Shown one piece after another: positions 1 to 9,985 of a stretch of DNA of 13,101 nucleotides; the first letter of the stretch is position 1, and every line of letters begins with the position of its first letter. The notes below the pieces were generated by a model, which was given only the letters and a program-made list of their open reading frames with translations, was not told the DNA's origin and did no database searches. Location: NCBI GenBank assembly GCA_018398765.1, contig JAHBMJ010003115.1, positions 1-13,101 on the forward strand, written 5' to 3'. Source of the stretch: Chromera velia (taxonomy: Eukaryota; Sar; Chromeraceae). The position numbers and the translations under genes are program-made.

Positions 1-164
1 TACATTTTTTTATTTCATTTTTTAAACATCTTACTAAGCTTAAATAGTCTTAAATAAATTATGAAAATCAATTAGTTTAAAGGTTAAACTATCTATTTTA
101 ATCTTTTAAAAACTAAATTTTTCAAAGTCACTTTCCAGTACAAAGGTTTCAATTGTTAGTACAG
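1..164. other. AT-rich flank, no gene
   Basis: This stretch is strongly AT-rich, with T6-T7 runs and repeated TTTAAA/TTTTAAA words, and has no open frame of note. It ends where homology between the two arms of the neighbouring inverted repeat begins (about 165). It is therefore probably the DNA into which the element inserted, or the end of another AT-rich repeat. I see no target-site duplicate of it beyond 3626. Confidence 0.5.
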
Positions 165-1238
165 TCAGTTCTGTCCAGACCCGCTATTTCTTAGGCTCTT
201 GGTTTTTTCCTTGGAACCTTGTGCATGCAGAATAAGCTGGACAGAAGTGCTTCCTTGACTGCACAAAGTGTGAACGCCTGTCCCTCCATGTTTGCAGGTG
301 TTGGTGGACGGAGAATTGGGAACACCTGCAGGTCAGTTAAGGAAGCATGGTTTGCTCTCTCGCTTCGTATGATGATTTGCTTAGCATCCAGCTTCTTCGT
401 TCTGCTAGGAGTTTGACAGAAACGCACAAGGGAGGTCACTGAGAGAGGGTCGATGGAGAGTCTGCTGGAGCCTCCATTTTTTGACCGCCTCTTCTGAAGC
501 TTTGCACAGCTCTCAGTCCTGCCAGACATTTTTCCACCTAGAACAATCGCTCAGCTTTCATGCATTTGAATGTCTTCCACTTGCTCCGTGTGTGTCAGTC
601 CTTGAAAACGGTTCATACTATCCCGACGCAAGTGCTCCTTACTCATTCATCCTTTCTCATTTGTAACACTCTGTACTAGTCTCCCTCTAAACATCTGGAT
701 CTACCTATGGACCTGTCCTTCTTTTTCACAGTTTCTCATTGATATACGTAGAACGATTTGCAAGCTTTTGCGCCATGTAGTGTGAGTTCTTTGTAAAAAA
801 AGTTATGTTGTCTCTGTGCTCTGTTTTCTCCGACCCCTGCTGACCGCCTATCCGGTCTGACCAGCCTAGCTATGAAGCCCTCCTTCCTGCACTGTTTCCC
901 TTGCAGAAAAAGCAATTCTTTGTAGTTGATTGGCGGCGCTAAACGTTGCTTTTGAGCGTATCCATTAGTGTTGTGCCTGTGTATTTCTTTGCAGGTAACA
1001 TTCACTAACTTCTACGTGCCGCGGTGATCATAATTTTTCCCACCATGCACCCTAGCTAATCAACCAGTCTTTTGAACACATTTGAGCAGATTTGCACAGG
1101 AGTAACGATTTTAAATGCTTTAAAAGACTCTAGATTGCTTCAAGTAACCTAGTTTTACTTTATAATGAAGCTAAAATATAGTAAATTTAAAAGTCACTTT
1201 GGATTCCACTAAGTCCTACTTAAAAGTCCACTCTGTTA
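165..1238 (+). repeat. Left arm of long inverted repeat
   Basis: This arm is the reverse complement of 2540-3626. The match is easiest to see around TTGACCGCCTCTTCTGAAGC (479-498 here, complement near 3290-3309) and GAATGTTACCTGCAAAGAA (987-1005 here, forward at about 2774-2792). Small open frames recur in both arms (481-666 and 736-1005 here). Their differences are as often amino-acid-changing as silent, so I do not call them genes. The arm contains a G-poor, T-rich inner end (about 1100-1200). Confidence 0.85.
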
Positions 1239-2557
1239 TCCGAGGGATCCCCACAGAAAAACTGAAATGATGAGTGTCCACACCGAACAGGTCCCCATGA
1301 CTGCCTACACCTGACACACCACGTGACAGAGGCGCAGGATGCTGTCCATAAGGAAGGGGGAAGGGAAAATGTGTGCCCCCATCCTGCTCGACTCCCAACT
1401 GATGCCCACCGAAGCTTAACAATGATACCGTCTCTCTGTCCATACCCCCCCCCCAAGTTCCCACTTTCCCCACAAAAAACGCAACCACACTCACTGACAG
1501 GCGCCGCATACGAGTCTATAGTGGCTGGATGTCCCTCTCTCTCTCCATCTAATCCCCCAGACCCTAACCTAAAGCCAAAATCCTCCGCGAGAGGAGGCGC
1601 ATCCTCCTCAATGTCCCCTTCACTCAACAGAGCCAAGGCCGAGCTATTTCTTTTATTTAATGCAGTTTGAGCATCAACCTCAGCGTCATCACTCTGGATG
1701 CTACAAGCGCTGCAGTTGCAAGGTGGAGGAAGTGTTGAAGAGCGAGAATGAGGAAACTGAACGATGTCAAAAGGGAAAGGAAGGTTCGAGGAAGGGAGAA
1801 GAGAGGAAGGCAAACCACAACCAGAATTCGAAAGAGGAGATGAAGGATGAGAGACGTTCAACATCTCTGCCACAGCACCAACGCACCTCTTTTCAGAAAA
1901 GCACGAATCCGCTTCTCCGGAACGGTCTGATGCTGCTGTTCCCTGATTCGGAATGACGACAGACTGCACATAGTTGGAGGGAAGGGGAGGAGAAGAGCAT
2001 AACAGAGAGACTGGAGAGTCACAACGAGTCTCCGACTCAGTGGGACCTCCCTCTTCCTCTTTCTCAATTGTCGGGCTGGATCTCGGAGTGGTCGTGTCCT
2101 TCTGTGACTGGGTCTCTGCGACTGCTGCAGCGTTCATGAGTCTAATGAGGGTCTGCTGAACTGAATCTGCCTGTTTGGGCTGAAGAAACAAAAGGCAGGA
2201 AGAAGGAGAAGATGCAGCAGCAAGTAGGGCCAGAGGGTGACCTTCTTTCTTACCTCCTGTGTTTGTTCTATAATACATCTGAGTCTGTGAATGAGCAGCT
2301 ACAGCAATGTTTGCAGCTACGTTCTCTTCAAAAACTGCCAACACAGACCAACGAGTGTCAAGGAATAGATGGACCCCTGTAGTGATGTTGTAGATGCTGT
2401 GGTCGTAGGGACGACCTGCAATCTTTGAACGTCCACCGGAGGACGTCTTCTTGACCCCAGTCACACACAATTTTACCTCTTTGCTTCTGCGCTCGTCCTT
2501 CACTTTCTGGTCCTCCTCCTTCCATACTCTCTCTTCCTCTAACAGAGTGGACTCCAA
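1220..2557 (-). CDS. Open frame of 445 codons filling the palindrome loop, function unknown
   Basis: A single minus-strand frame runs across the whole loop and stops (TAA at 1220-1222) just inside the left arm. It has no ATG at its upstream end. The first in-frame start-like codon is TTG at 2557, and the first ATG is about 90 codons in, so if genuine it is probably an internal exon or a gene fragment. Residues about 1-40 are Glu/Lys-rich. Residues about 30-95 have alternating hydrophobic strands and a TRWSV motif that look like a globular fold. The remainder is Ser/Pro/Glu-rich, with a small Cys cluster (NCSAC). I do not recognise a family. A 74-nt intron-like interval lies inside (2180-2253). 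It could be a captured host gene fragment carried by the element, or a fortuitous open frame in a T-poor strand. Confidence 0.35.
   Translation of the reverse strand: MESTLLEEERVWKEEDQKVKDERRSKEVKLCVTGVKKTSSGGRSKIAGRPYDHSIYNITTGVHLFLDTRWSVLAVFEENVAANIAVAAHSQTQMYYRTNTGGKKEGHPLALLAAASSPSSCLLFLQPKQADSVQQTLIRLMNAAAVAETQSQKDTTTPRSSPTIEKEEEGGPTESETRCDSPVSLLCSSPPLPSNYVQSVVIPNQGTAASDRSGEADSCFSEKRCVGAVAEMLNVSHPSSPLSNSGCGLPSSLLPSSNLPFPFDIVQFPHSRSSTLPPPCNCSACSIQSDDAEVDAQTALNKRNSSALALLSEGDIEEDAPPLAEDFGFRLGSGGLDGEREGHPATIDSYAAPVSECGCVFCGESGNLGGGYGQRDGIIVKLRWASVGSRAGWGHTFSLPPSLWTASCASVTWCVRCRQSWGPVRCGHSSFQFFCGDPSDNRVDF
2180..2253 (-). other. Intron-like interval (GTAAGA...TTTCTTCAG)
   Basis: Read on the minus strand, this 74-nt stretch begins GTAAGA after CACAGGAG and ends with a pyrimidine tract and CAG (TTTTGTTTCTTCAG). 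That is a good spliceosomal 5' and 3' site pair. Its length is not a multiple of three. Splicing would put the downstream sequence in another frame and bring in a stop codon about 15 codons later. The surrounding frame is also open straight through it, so it may be an alternative or unused intron, or chance. Confidence 0.35.
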
Positions 2558-3626
2558 AGTAGGACTTAGTAGAATTCAAAGTGACTTTTAAATTTACTAT
2601 ATTCTAGCTTCATTATAAAGTAAAACTAGGTTACTTAAAGCAATTTAGAGCCTTTAAAGCATTTAAAATCGTTACTTCTGTGCAAATCTGCTCAAATATG
2701 CTCAAAAGACTGGTTGATTAGCTAGGGTGCACGGTGGGAAAAATTATGATCACTGCGGCACGTAAAAGTTAATGAATGTTACCTGCAAAGAAGTACACAG
2801 GTACAACACTAATGGATACGCTCAAAAACAATGTTTAGTGCCGCCAATCAACTACAAAGAACTGTTTTTTCTGCAAAGGAAACAGTGCAGGAAGGAGGGC
2901 TTCACAGCTAGGCTAGTCAGACCGGACAGGAGGCGGTCAGTAGGGGTTGGAGAAGATTCTGAAGAACAGAGCACAGAGACAACATAACTTTTTTTACAAA
3001 GAATTCACACTACACAGTGCAAAAGCTTGCAAATCGTTCTGCGTGTGTCAATGAGAAACTGTGAAAAAGAAAGACAGGTCCGTAGGTAGATCCAGATGTT
3101 TAGACGGAGACCAGTACGGAGTGCTACAAATGAGAAAGGATGAATGAGTAAGGAGCACTTGCGTGGGGATAGTATGAACCGCTTTCAAAGACTGATACAT
3201 ACGGAGCAAGTGGAAGACATTCAAATGCATGAAAGCTGAACGATTGTTCTGGGTAGAAAAATGTCTGGCAGGACTGAGAGCTGTGCAAAGCTTCAGAAGA
3301 GGCGGTCAAAAAATGGAGGCTCCAGCAGACTCTCCATCGAACCTCTCTCAGTGACCTCCCTTCTACGTTTCTGTCAAGCTCCTAGCAGAACAAAGAAGCT
3401 GGATGCTAAGTAAATCATCGTGCAAAGCGAGAGAGTGAGCCGCGCTTCCTTAATTGACCTGCAGGTGTCCCCAAGTCTCCGTCCATCAATACCTGCAAAC
3501 ATGGAGCGACGGGCGTTCACGCTTTGTGCAATCAAAGAAGCACTTCTGTCTAGCTTATTCTGTGCACACAAGGTCCCAAGGAAAAGACCAAGAGCCTAAA
3601 AAGCAGCGGGTCCGGACAGGCTGACC
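2540..3626 (-). repeat. Right arm of long inverted repeat
   Basis: Reverse complement of the left arm. Over about 500 compared bases the arms differ by roughly 35 transitions and only about two transversions, with a few small indels (for example a 3-nt difference near 2928-2933). Many differences are C/T before A on one strand or the other. The outer end reaches AGCGGGTCCGGACAGG at 3605-3620, after which homology stops. Confidence 0.85.
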
Positions 3627-3919
3627 TGGAGGTTGACCCCGGGGCTCCCAAGACTGTAACCTGCAAGGAAAGAGTAAGGAGAGCGATGAAGGCAGCAGTA
3701 CTTTAACACCTAAATAAGGCCGGCAGCCCTTCCCCGCTTGAACAGGAGGAGCAGCAGCAAGCAGGAAGACGTTGAAAGCAAGATCAAGACGGCTGGTCTC
3801 CACTGGACCCACCTGCAAGCTCCACTTCGTCCCGACCCGAGGTGACCCAGCAACTGTCGTTACAGCCATCTCCTCCAGAGCCCCGAAAGTGCACTCTTGA
3901 AAAAAAAGTGAAAACCAAG
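3627..3919. other. No recognisable gene
   Basis: This stretch lies between the inverted-repeat element and the hairpin cluster. A minus-strand open frame of 129 codons (3555-3944) crosses it, but it begins with a non-ATG codon or overlaps arm sequence, and it has no recognisable motif. On the minus strand, TTTCCTTGCAG followed by GTTACAG (around 3655-3672) resembles a splice acceptor, but nothing supports an exon. I see no other feature. Confidence 0.4.
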
Positions 3920-3976
3920 AAAACGCTCTGTCAAACATCTTCAAAAACTGTCAAAAAACATCTGACAGAGCGTTTT
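3920..3976 (+). repeat. Stem-loop 1, perfect 14-bp stem
   Basis: AAAACGCTCTGTCA (3920-3933) pairs perfectly with TGACAGAGCGTTTT (3963-3976) around a 29-nt A-rich loop. The right arm is followed by more T residues, so it superficially resembles a bacterial terminator. In this eukaryotic transposon setting I treat it only as the first of a series of hairpins. Confidence 0.7.
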
Positions 3977-4015
3977 TTATGGCAACATTTCTGTGGGAAA
4001 AGTCCGTTTGCTCAG

Positions 4016-4043
4016 AGGTTCAGAACTCCGCAGTTTTGAACCT
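4016..4043 (+). repeat. Stem-loop 2, AGGTTCAGAACT stem
   Basis: AGGTTCAGAACT (4016-4027) pairs with AGTTTTGAACCT (4032-4043), with one wobble or mismatch, around a CCGC loop. Its reverse complement closely matches stem-loop 4 (4223-4258), including a loop reading GCGG. The two hairpins are therefore diverged copies of one unit. Confidence 0.7.
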
Positions 4044-4130
4044 GTGGACCTTCAAGACGGACAAGAGACTTCAGACCCGATTATTAGCTGACAGAGGCAA
4101 AGTCGGCTGCGTGCGTCGAAGGGGCAGGGT

Positions 4131-4159
4131 GCCGCCACCCCCTCTGGCCCCGTGGCGGC
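4131..4159 (+). repeat. Stem-loop 3, GCCGCCAC stem
   Basis: GCCGCCAC (4131-4138) pairs perfectly with GTGGCGGC (4152-4159) around a 13-nt C-rich loop. It is short but GC-rich, and lies in line with the other hairpins of this segment. Confidence 0.5.
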
Positions 4160-4222
4160 GCTTTCTGGACCCACAATAAGCCCATGTCTGGACCTGGCGG
4201 TGGGGGGATTTGACCCCCCTGG

Positions 4223-4258
4223 CTCAAGGTTCAGAAGTGCGGACTTCTGAACCTTGAG
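4223..4258 (+). repeat. Stem-loop 4, perfect 16-bp stem with GCGG loop
   Basis: CTCAAGGTTCAGAAGT (4223-4238) pairs perfectly with ACTTCTGAACCTTGAG (4243-4258) around a 4-nt GCGG loop. C residues at 4214-4219 can pair with the G run beginning at 4258, so the stem may extend across a small bulge. A further GGTTCAGAAG copy follows at 4375-4384, just past the long hairpin, so this unit also takes part in a larger nested pairing. Confidence 0.8.
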
Positions 4259-4369
4259 GGGGGGGGGTGTCCGACCTAACTCGAGGTCCCTGACCCAAAA
4301 TAGTCAGAGAAGGTGTTCTATGACTGTTTTGGGTCATGTACCTCGAGTTAGGTCGGACACCCCCCCCCC
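4258..4369 (+). repeat. 112-nt hairpin with 49-bp arms
   Basis: The left arm 4258-4306 pairs with 4321-4369. The outer 30 positions are perfect: G10 then TGTCCGACCTAACTCGAGGT at 4268-4287, against the complement at 4340-4369 ending in C10. The inner 19 positions have two mismatches and one G:U-compatible change. The loop is 14 nt (4307-4320). Imperfect pairing continues outward between 4239-4257 and 4370-4385. It lies just upstream of the retrotransposon reading frame and could belong to its 5' end, to a separate foldback repeat, or to neither. Confidence 0.85.
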
Positions 4370-4507
4370 TCCGAGGTTCAGAAGAGATAGTGATAACCAA
4401 TCACCCTGATCGACATAGTCACCACCAATCCACCATCAGAACCAGTAAAACGTGCCAGAGGACAGCCCAAAGCCCGAGTGATCCCACCACAATAAGTACA
4501 GACGAAG

Positions 4508-6841
<2,334 letters not shown>

Positions 6842-7343
6842 ACGAACAACGGTCACCCAAGGTGAAGACGGCTGCCGACTGAAGCCTCAAGAAACACCAC
6901 CAAGTGTTATGCACGCCCTTTATCCACACTCGACTGCAACAGTGCTGGCAAGGAGACCTCACCACACTTCTCCAAGAATTCTGGGCCCATGCGGCGGACC
7001 TCCACAGAGCGGAATAGAATGCTTATACAGCCTCGAAGCCTCTCCGCTCCAAACCACCACCCCCTCAAGACTAAGTGCGCTACCAGAAAGTCCAGCAACT
7101 GCTTGAAGCCGGTCATATCAGTCGTGCCTGTGACGCCCTCATGCAAATGACCCCTGCTTTGGCTAACCTTCACACCCTTGACAAGCTCAACGCTCTCTTC
7201 CCTCCACCCCTAGACCCGCTCTGCCCTCCACCTCCAGACCCCGAAAACCGCATCCCATGGGCCGAACAAGCTGTTCCTAATGAGGAAGACATCCGTAGCG
7301 CCATACGCCGCACCGTGAAAGAGACCACCCCAGGACACACTGG
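6842..7343 (+). pseudogene. N-terminal part of the reverse transcriptase
   Basis: In frame 1 from about 6900, the segment LLEAGHISRACDAL (about 7099-7140), then LNALFPPPLDP and the TPGHTG box (about 7327-7342), matches the region preceding RT motif 1 in a broad group of non-LTR reverse transcriptases, whose pattern is roughly G-x-x-x-R-A then F/HPP then APGPSG. It is interrupted by TAG at 7015-7017 and TAA at 7072-7074, and by a TGA at 6880-6882 if the frame change is placed exactly at the upstream C7 tract. At about 7340-7345 the frame changes from 1 to 2 immediately after TPGHTG. Confidence 0.75.
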
Positions 7344-7344
7344 A

Positions 7345-8680
7345 AGACTTCTGGGATTTGGCCCAATATCATTACGTCTACCTCCTTCTCCCATTGTTCA
7401 CCGACATTGCACTGAACACCTGCCCGGAGGACCTTCTTAACATCCTTTGCCTTGCAATCCTTGTGGCACTCCTCAAACCTCAAGGCAGCATCCGTCTAGT
7501 AGGCGTAGGAGATACACACCGCACCCTTTTTAGCAAAGCACAGCTGATTCGATGGGGGACCACCAATGCATGTAAAGCGGTAGGACCCCTCCAGTTCAGC
7601 ATGTGGCCCTCAGGTGTAGAAAACTACGTCCACACTATTCGGTTCGCCTACGAGTGCCTCCTCCAAGAAGCCATCACCCGTCTTGATGAACTCTACCCGG
7701 GGGCTACAGAGTACACCCTCGAGATGCTTAGCAAGGCAGACTTCCCCTTTATCCTTCTCACGGATGCGCGAAACTTTTTTCACTATGTACTTCCCCGCAC
7801 AGCACTGGAAGCCATGATCTAACGTGCACCCGGGGTGGCTGGAGGGTATTATGCCCTTTACCAACATCGCCAACTCCTCTTCTACAAACACCTCCCCAAT
7901 GCCATCATACCTAGCACGTAGACACCTTTCCGGCTAGACCAAGGAGGACTACAGGGGTGCTCATCCAGTGCCTTATCTTGCCACTGCTCCACTGTAGAGC
8001 CCCTGCTGCAACTGCAAGACAGACTTGATCAGATTGACTCCACCCTCTCCTCCATGGCTAAAGCGGATGCGGATAACCTCACAGCAGTATCAACCTTCTC
8101 ACACCACTCTGAAGTTCTCACCGCCACCAATAAAGCTTGGACCACCCCTATCGGTGATCAGCAAGCCCTGGTCCCATACAAGTGCGGCTTCTACCTCTCA
8201 GAAGCAGTGAAACTCACCCTAACTGAAAAGGAGAGACTCCTAGCGGAGCTTAAACTACATCATCCTAACCCTATCCTCTTAACCGAAGGATTCCAGCTAG
8301 CAGGAGCCCCGGATCATGGAACCCTCCAATATCAAGTGAACTTTGTCTGGAAGAAAGTGGACAAAATTGACAAGTTATGGCAAGAAATCGATCGCTTTGT
8401 ACAGGACGATCCGGACAGAGCTCACCTCGCATTCACATTGGCATGCGCATGCATCCCTCCACGAATGACCTAACTTGCAAGGCTAGTCCTCCTCACCCAT
8501 CCAGACCTGACCGAATAGTTTGAACGGGCTCATAAGCTCAATGTCTACTACTACCAGAGGCTCATACACCTCAAAACCCCCTCCTCCCATTTTGAACAAC
8601 TTAAATGGGTGTTCAGTGCCCAACTCGCACTCCTGACCCGACTAGGAGGTATTGGCATAACGAACCCCAGGCATATTGCC
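7345..8680 (+). pseudogene. Reverse transcriptase core, degenerate
   Basis: This would copy element RNA into DNA at a nicked target. Frame 2 shows, in order: LKPQGSIR...VGDT (about 7473-7520, usual KPGGGIRPI); GPLQ...VE..VH (about 7585-7635); ILLTDARNFF, with the motif A Asp at 7763-7765 (usual DARNAFN); GGLQGCSSS (about 7946-7972, usual GVxQGDPLxP); DADN at 8066-8077 where YADD is expected; and LTRLGGIGI (about 8633-8661), the end-of-RT GGLGL box. Stops interrupt at 7820-7822 (TAA), 7919-7921 (TAG), 8471-8473 (TAA) and 8516-8518 (TAG), but the frame itself is not shifted. The motif C change (second Asp to Asn) and the eroded motif B make catalysis impossible or very unlikely. GTG at 8609 opens a long frame, but it is internal to this domain and not a start. 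Confidence 0.9.
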
Positions 8681-9496
8681 AGAGGAGCCTTTGTAGCCTC
8701 GATCACCCGTTTCATCCCAGACATCAGCCGACGACTGAACCAACGATATGCACGCAGCTTCTTCCAAGCTAAGGAAGACCTTTTTCGCACCTCCACAATG
8801 CAGGTGGCTGCAACTCAGTTCAAACAGCTCCTCCGAGATCACCAACGGACCCTCCAACGACTCAAAGACGGCACGCCAGCTGATATCCGCACACGCATTG
8901 CCTCTGCCAGCACCACTACTGCCCACTTTCTCCCGCAGGCCATGTGCCCCCCTCCACCCTCTCTCAACCAACCAGAAGCAGCGGCCTCCTCCTCAAGCAA
9001 CCCATCACCGCTGAGCGAACCATCGCCTCCCTCCATTCAAGAACTCCTCGAGCAGGACGAAGAAGGCATAGAGGAAGAGGAAGATGAAGATCACGCTGTC
9101 TCTCGTCTTTTGGAGGCACAGCATCAAGCTCCTTCCGACTCTGCCCCACACACCGACTCCGCCCTTACTGCCCCTAAGACCAAAACCAACCCTCCCCCAG
9201 GTCTTCGAGAAGTTCCCATACTACACACGTGGAGGCAAGATTTCGAACCTCACCTCCAATCCATTGAGGACTTCTTCCCTACCCTAGAAGAAGACTTCCA
9301 AATATGGCTTCCTAACCGCAAACACAGACCCCAACCTCGAGAACCCCCCCGGGTCCTCGGCATTTATCCCAACAAAGGAGCGGTTGACGACATGGGCATA
9401 CAGAGTCAAGACAACATCCCGCGAGCATACGTAGGACCCCGCTTCCTCCCTCACCCCCCCCAATCATCTTCTGCAGATCACCCCAACGGGATCCCC
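8681..9496 (+). pseudogene. Linker after RT with acidic tract
   Basis: This stretch is in frame with the RT and uninterrupted. After a helical, basic segment (about 8690-8890) comes a Pro/Ser-rich stretch, then a strongly acidic run, DEEGIEEEEDED, at about 9056-9091. A Pro/Thr stretch follows, then a segment with paired aromatic and acidic residues (about 9205-9340: HTWRQDFEP, FFPTLEEDF, IWLPNRK) whose function I do not recognise. It leads directly into the second RNase H-like domain. Confidence 0.55.
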
Positions 9497-9985
9497 GCAC
9501 TATTAACGGTGTTCGTAGAAGCAAAATACATATTCAAAACAGGTAGTACAGAGCGACCGCGGGCGGCCATCGCACTCCACTGGGGCAAAGGCCATGCCCT
9601 CAACATGTCCTTCACCCTTCCTGGCAGTGCCAAAAACACGGTGTTCTATGAAAGATCACTCACTTTTGGAGCCATCTGGGCGATTTATCAACATCACAGC
9701 GCATACCTCCTCACATCACTCGAAATTCTCATAAATCACCCCCTCCTCATCACCCTCCATAACACCGATGGACCGCGCTGGGACCGAGACGGATGGAAGA
9801 ACCGCTTCCAACAGGCGCTCCCGAATGCGGACCTCCTCAGGCACCTCTACCGCCTCCTTACCTACCTCTGTGACCACAGTCCTACCCCAGTTACCATCTC
9901 CACCATCCAACACAGCACTCACACTTACCGAACTGCAGATTGGGCAGAAGGTCGTGCACTTGCCAAAGAAGCAGTTAAACAACAG
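9497..9985 (+). pseudogene. RNase H-like domain B, catalytic residues lost
   Basis: The fold signature follows eukaryotic RNase H1 closely: VFVEAKYI (usual VYTDGAC), a GSTERPRA...HWGKGHALNMS...LPGSA stretch (usual ARAGxGVYWGxGHPLNVS...LPG), AIWAIYQ (usual AIRAL), LEILINHPLLI (usual LxIxTDSxYVI), WDRDGWKNR and NADLLRHL. The first Asp is Glu (9518-9520). The Asp of TDS is Asn (9734-9736). The NNRAEL Glu position aligns with Leu at 9659-9661, although a Glu lies three codons earlier (9650). The C-terminal AD.LA Asp aligns with Arg. The domain is uninterrupted by stops. It may simply be decayed, or it may have become a structural domain before this copy decayed, comparable to the connection (tether) domain of retroviral RT. 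Confidence 0.72.

Larger units (their letters stand above)
165..3626. mobile_element. Palindromic element with about 1.08-kb terminal inverted repeats
   Basis: Two arms, 165-1238 and 2540-3626, are reverse complements of each other with roughly 90% identity by eye, separated by a loop of about 1.3 kb. The outer ends pair around GTCC(A/G)GACCCGCT at 173-185 on the left and its complement at 3606-3618 on the right. The inner ends pair at CCACTCTGTTA (1228-1238) and its complement (2540-2550). Long arms around a short centre fit a foldback-like or Mutator-like non-autonomous DNA transposon. They also fit an inverted segmental duplication. I see no recognisable transposase and no convincing target-site duplication, so the class is open. 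Age: the arms have diverged by about 7-9% in the parts I compared, so the palindrome is not recent. Confidence 0.75.

Noticed and set aside
736-1005. Small open frame shared by both palindrome arms (also 2772-2987)
   Set aside because: Differences between the arms change amino acids at least as often as not, and one copy has a 3-nt indel and a different C-terminus. Shared openness reflects duplication, not selection.
165-3626. Target-site duplication for the palindromic element
   Set aside because: The bases just outside (about 150-164 and 3627-3640) show no matching direct repeat, so insertion by transposition cannot be demonstrated from this window.
3555-3944. Minus-strand 129-codon frame downstream of the palindrome
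   Set aside because: No recognisable motif; it overlaps the arm end and no start context or homologous copy supports it.
3920-3980. Rho-independent terminator (perfect stem followed by T residues)
   Set aside because: The rest of the window is eukaryotic transposon sequence and no bacterial gene precedes it. It is one of several hairpins in the cluster.
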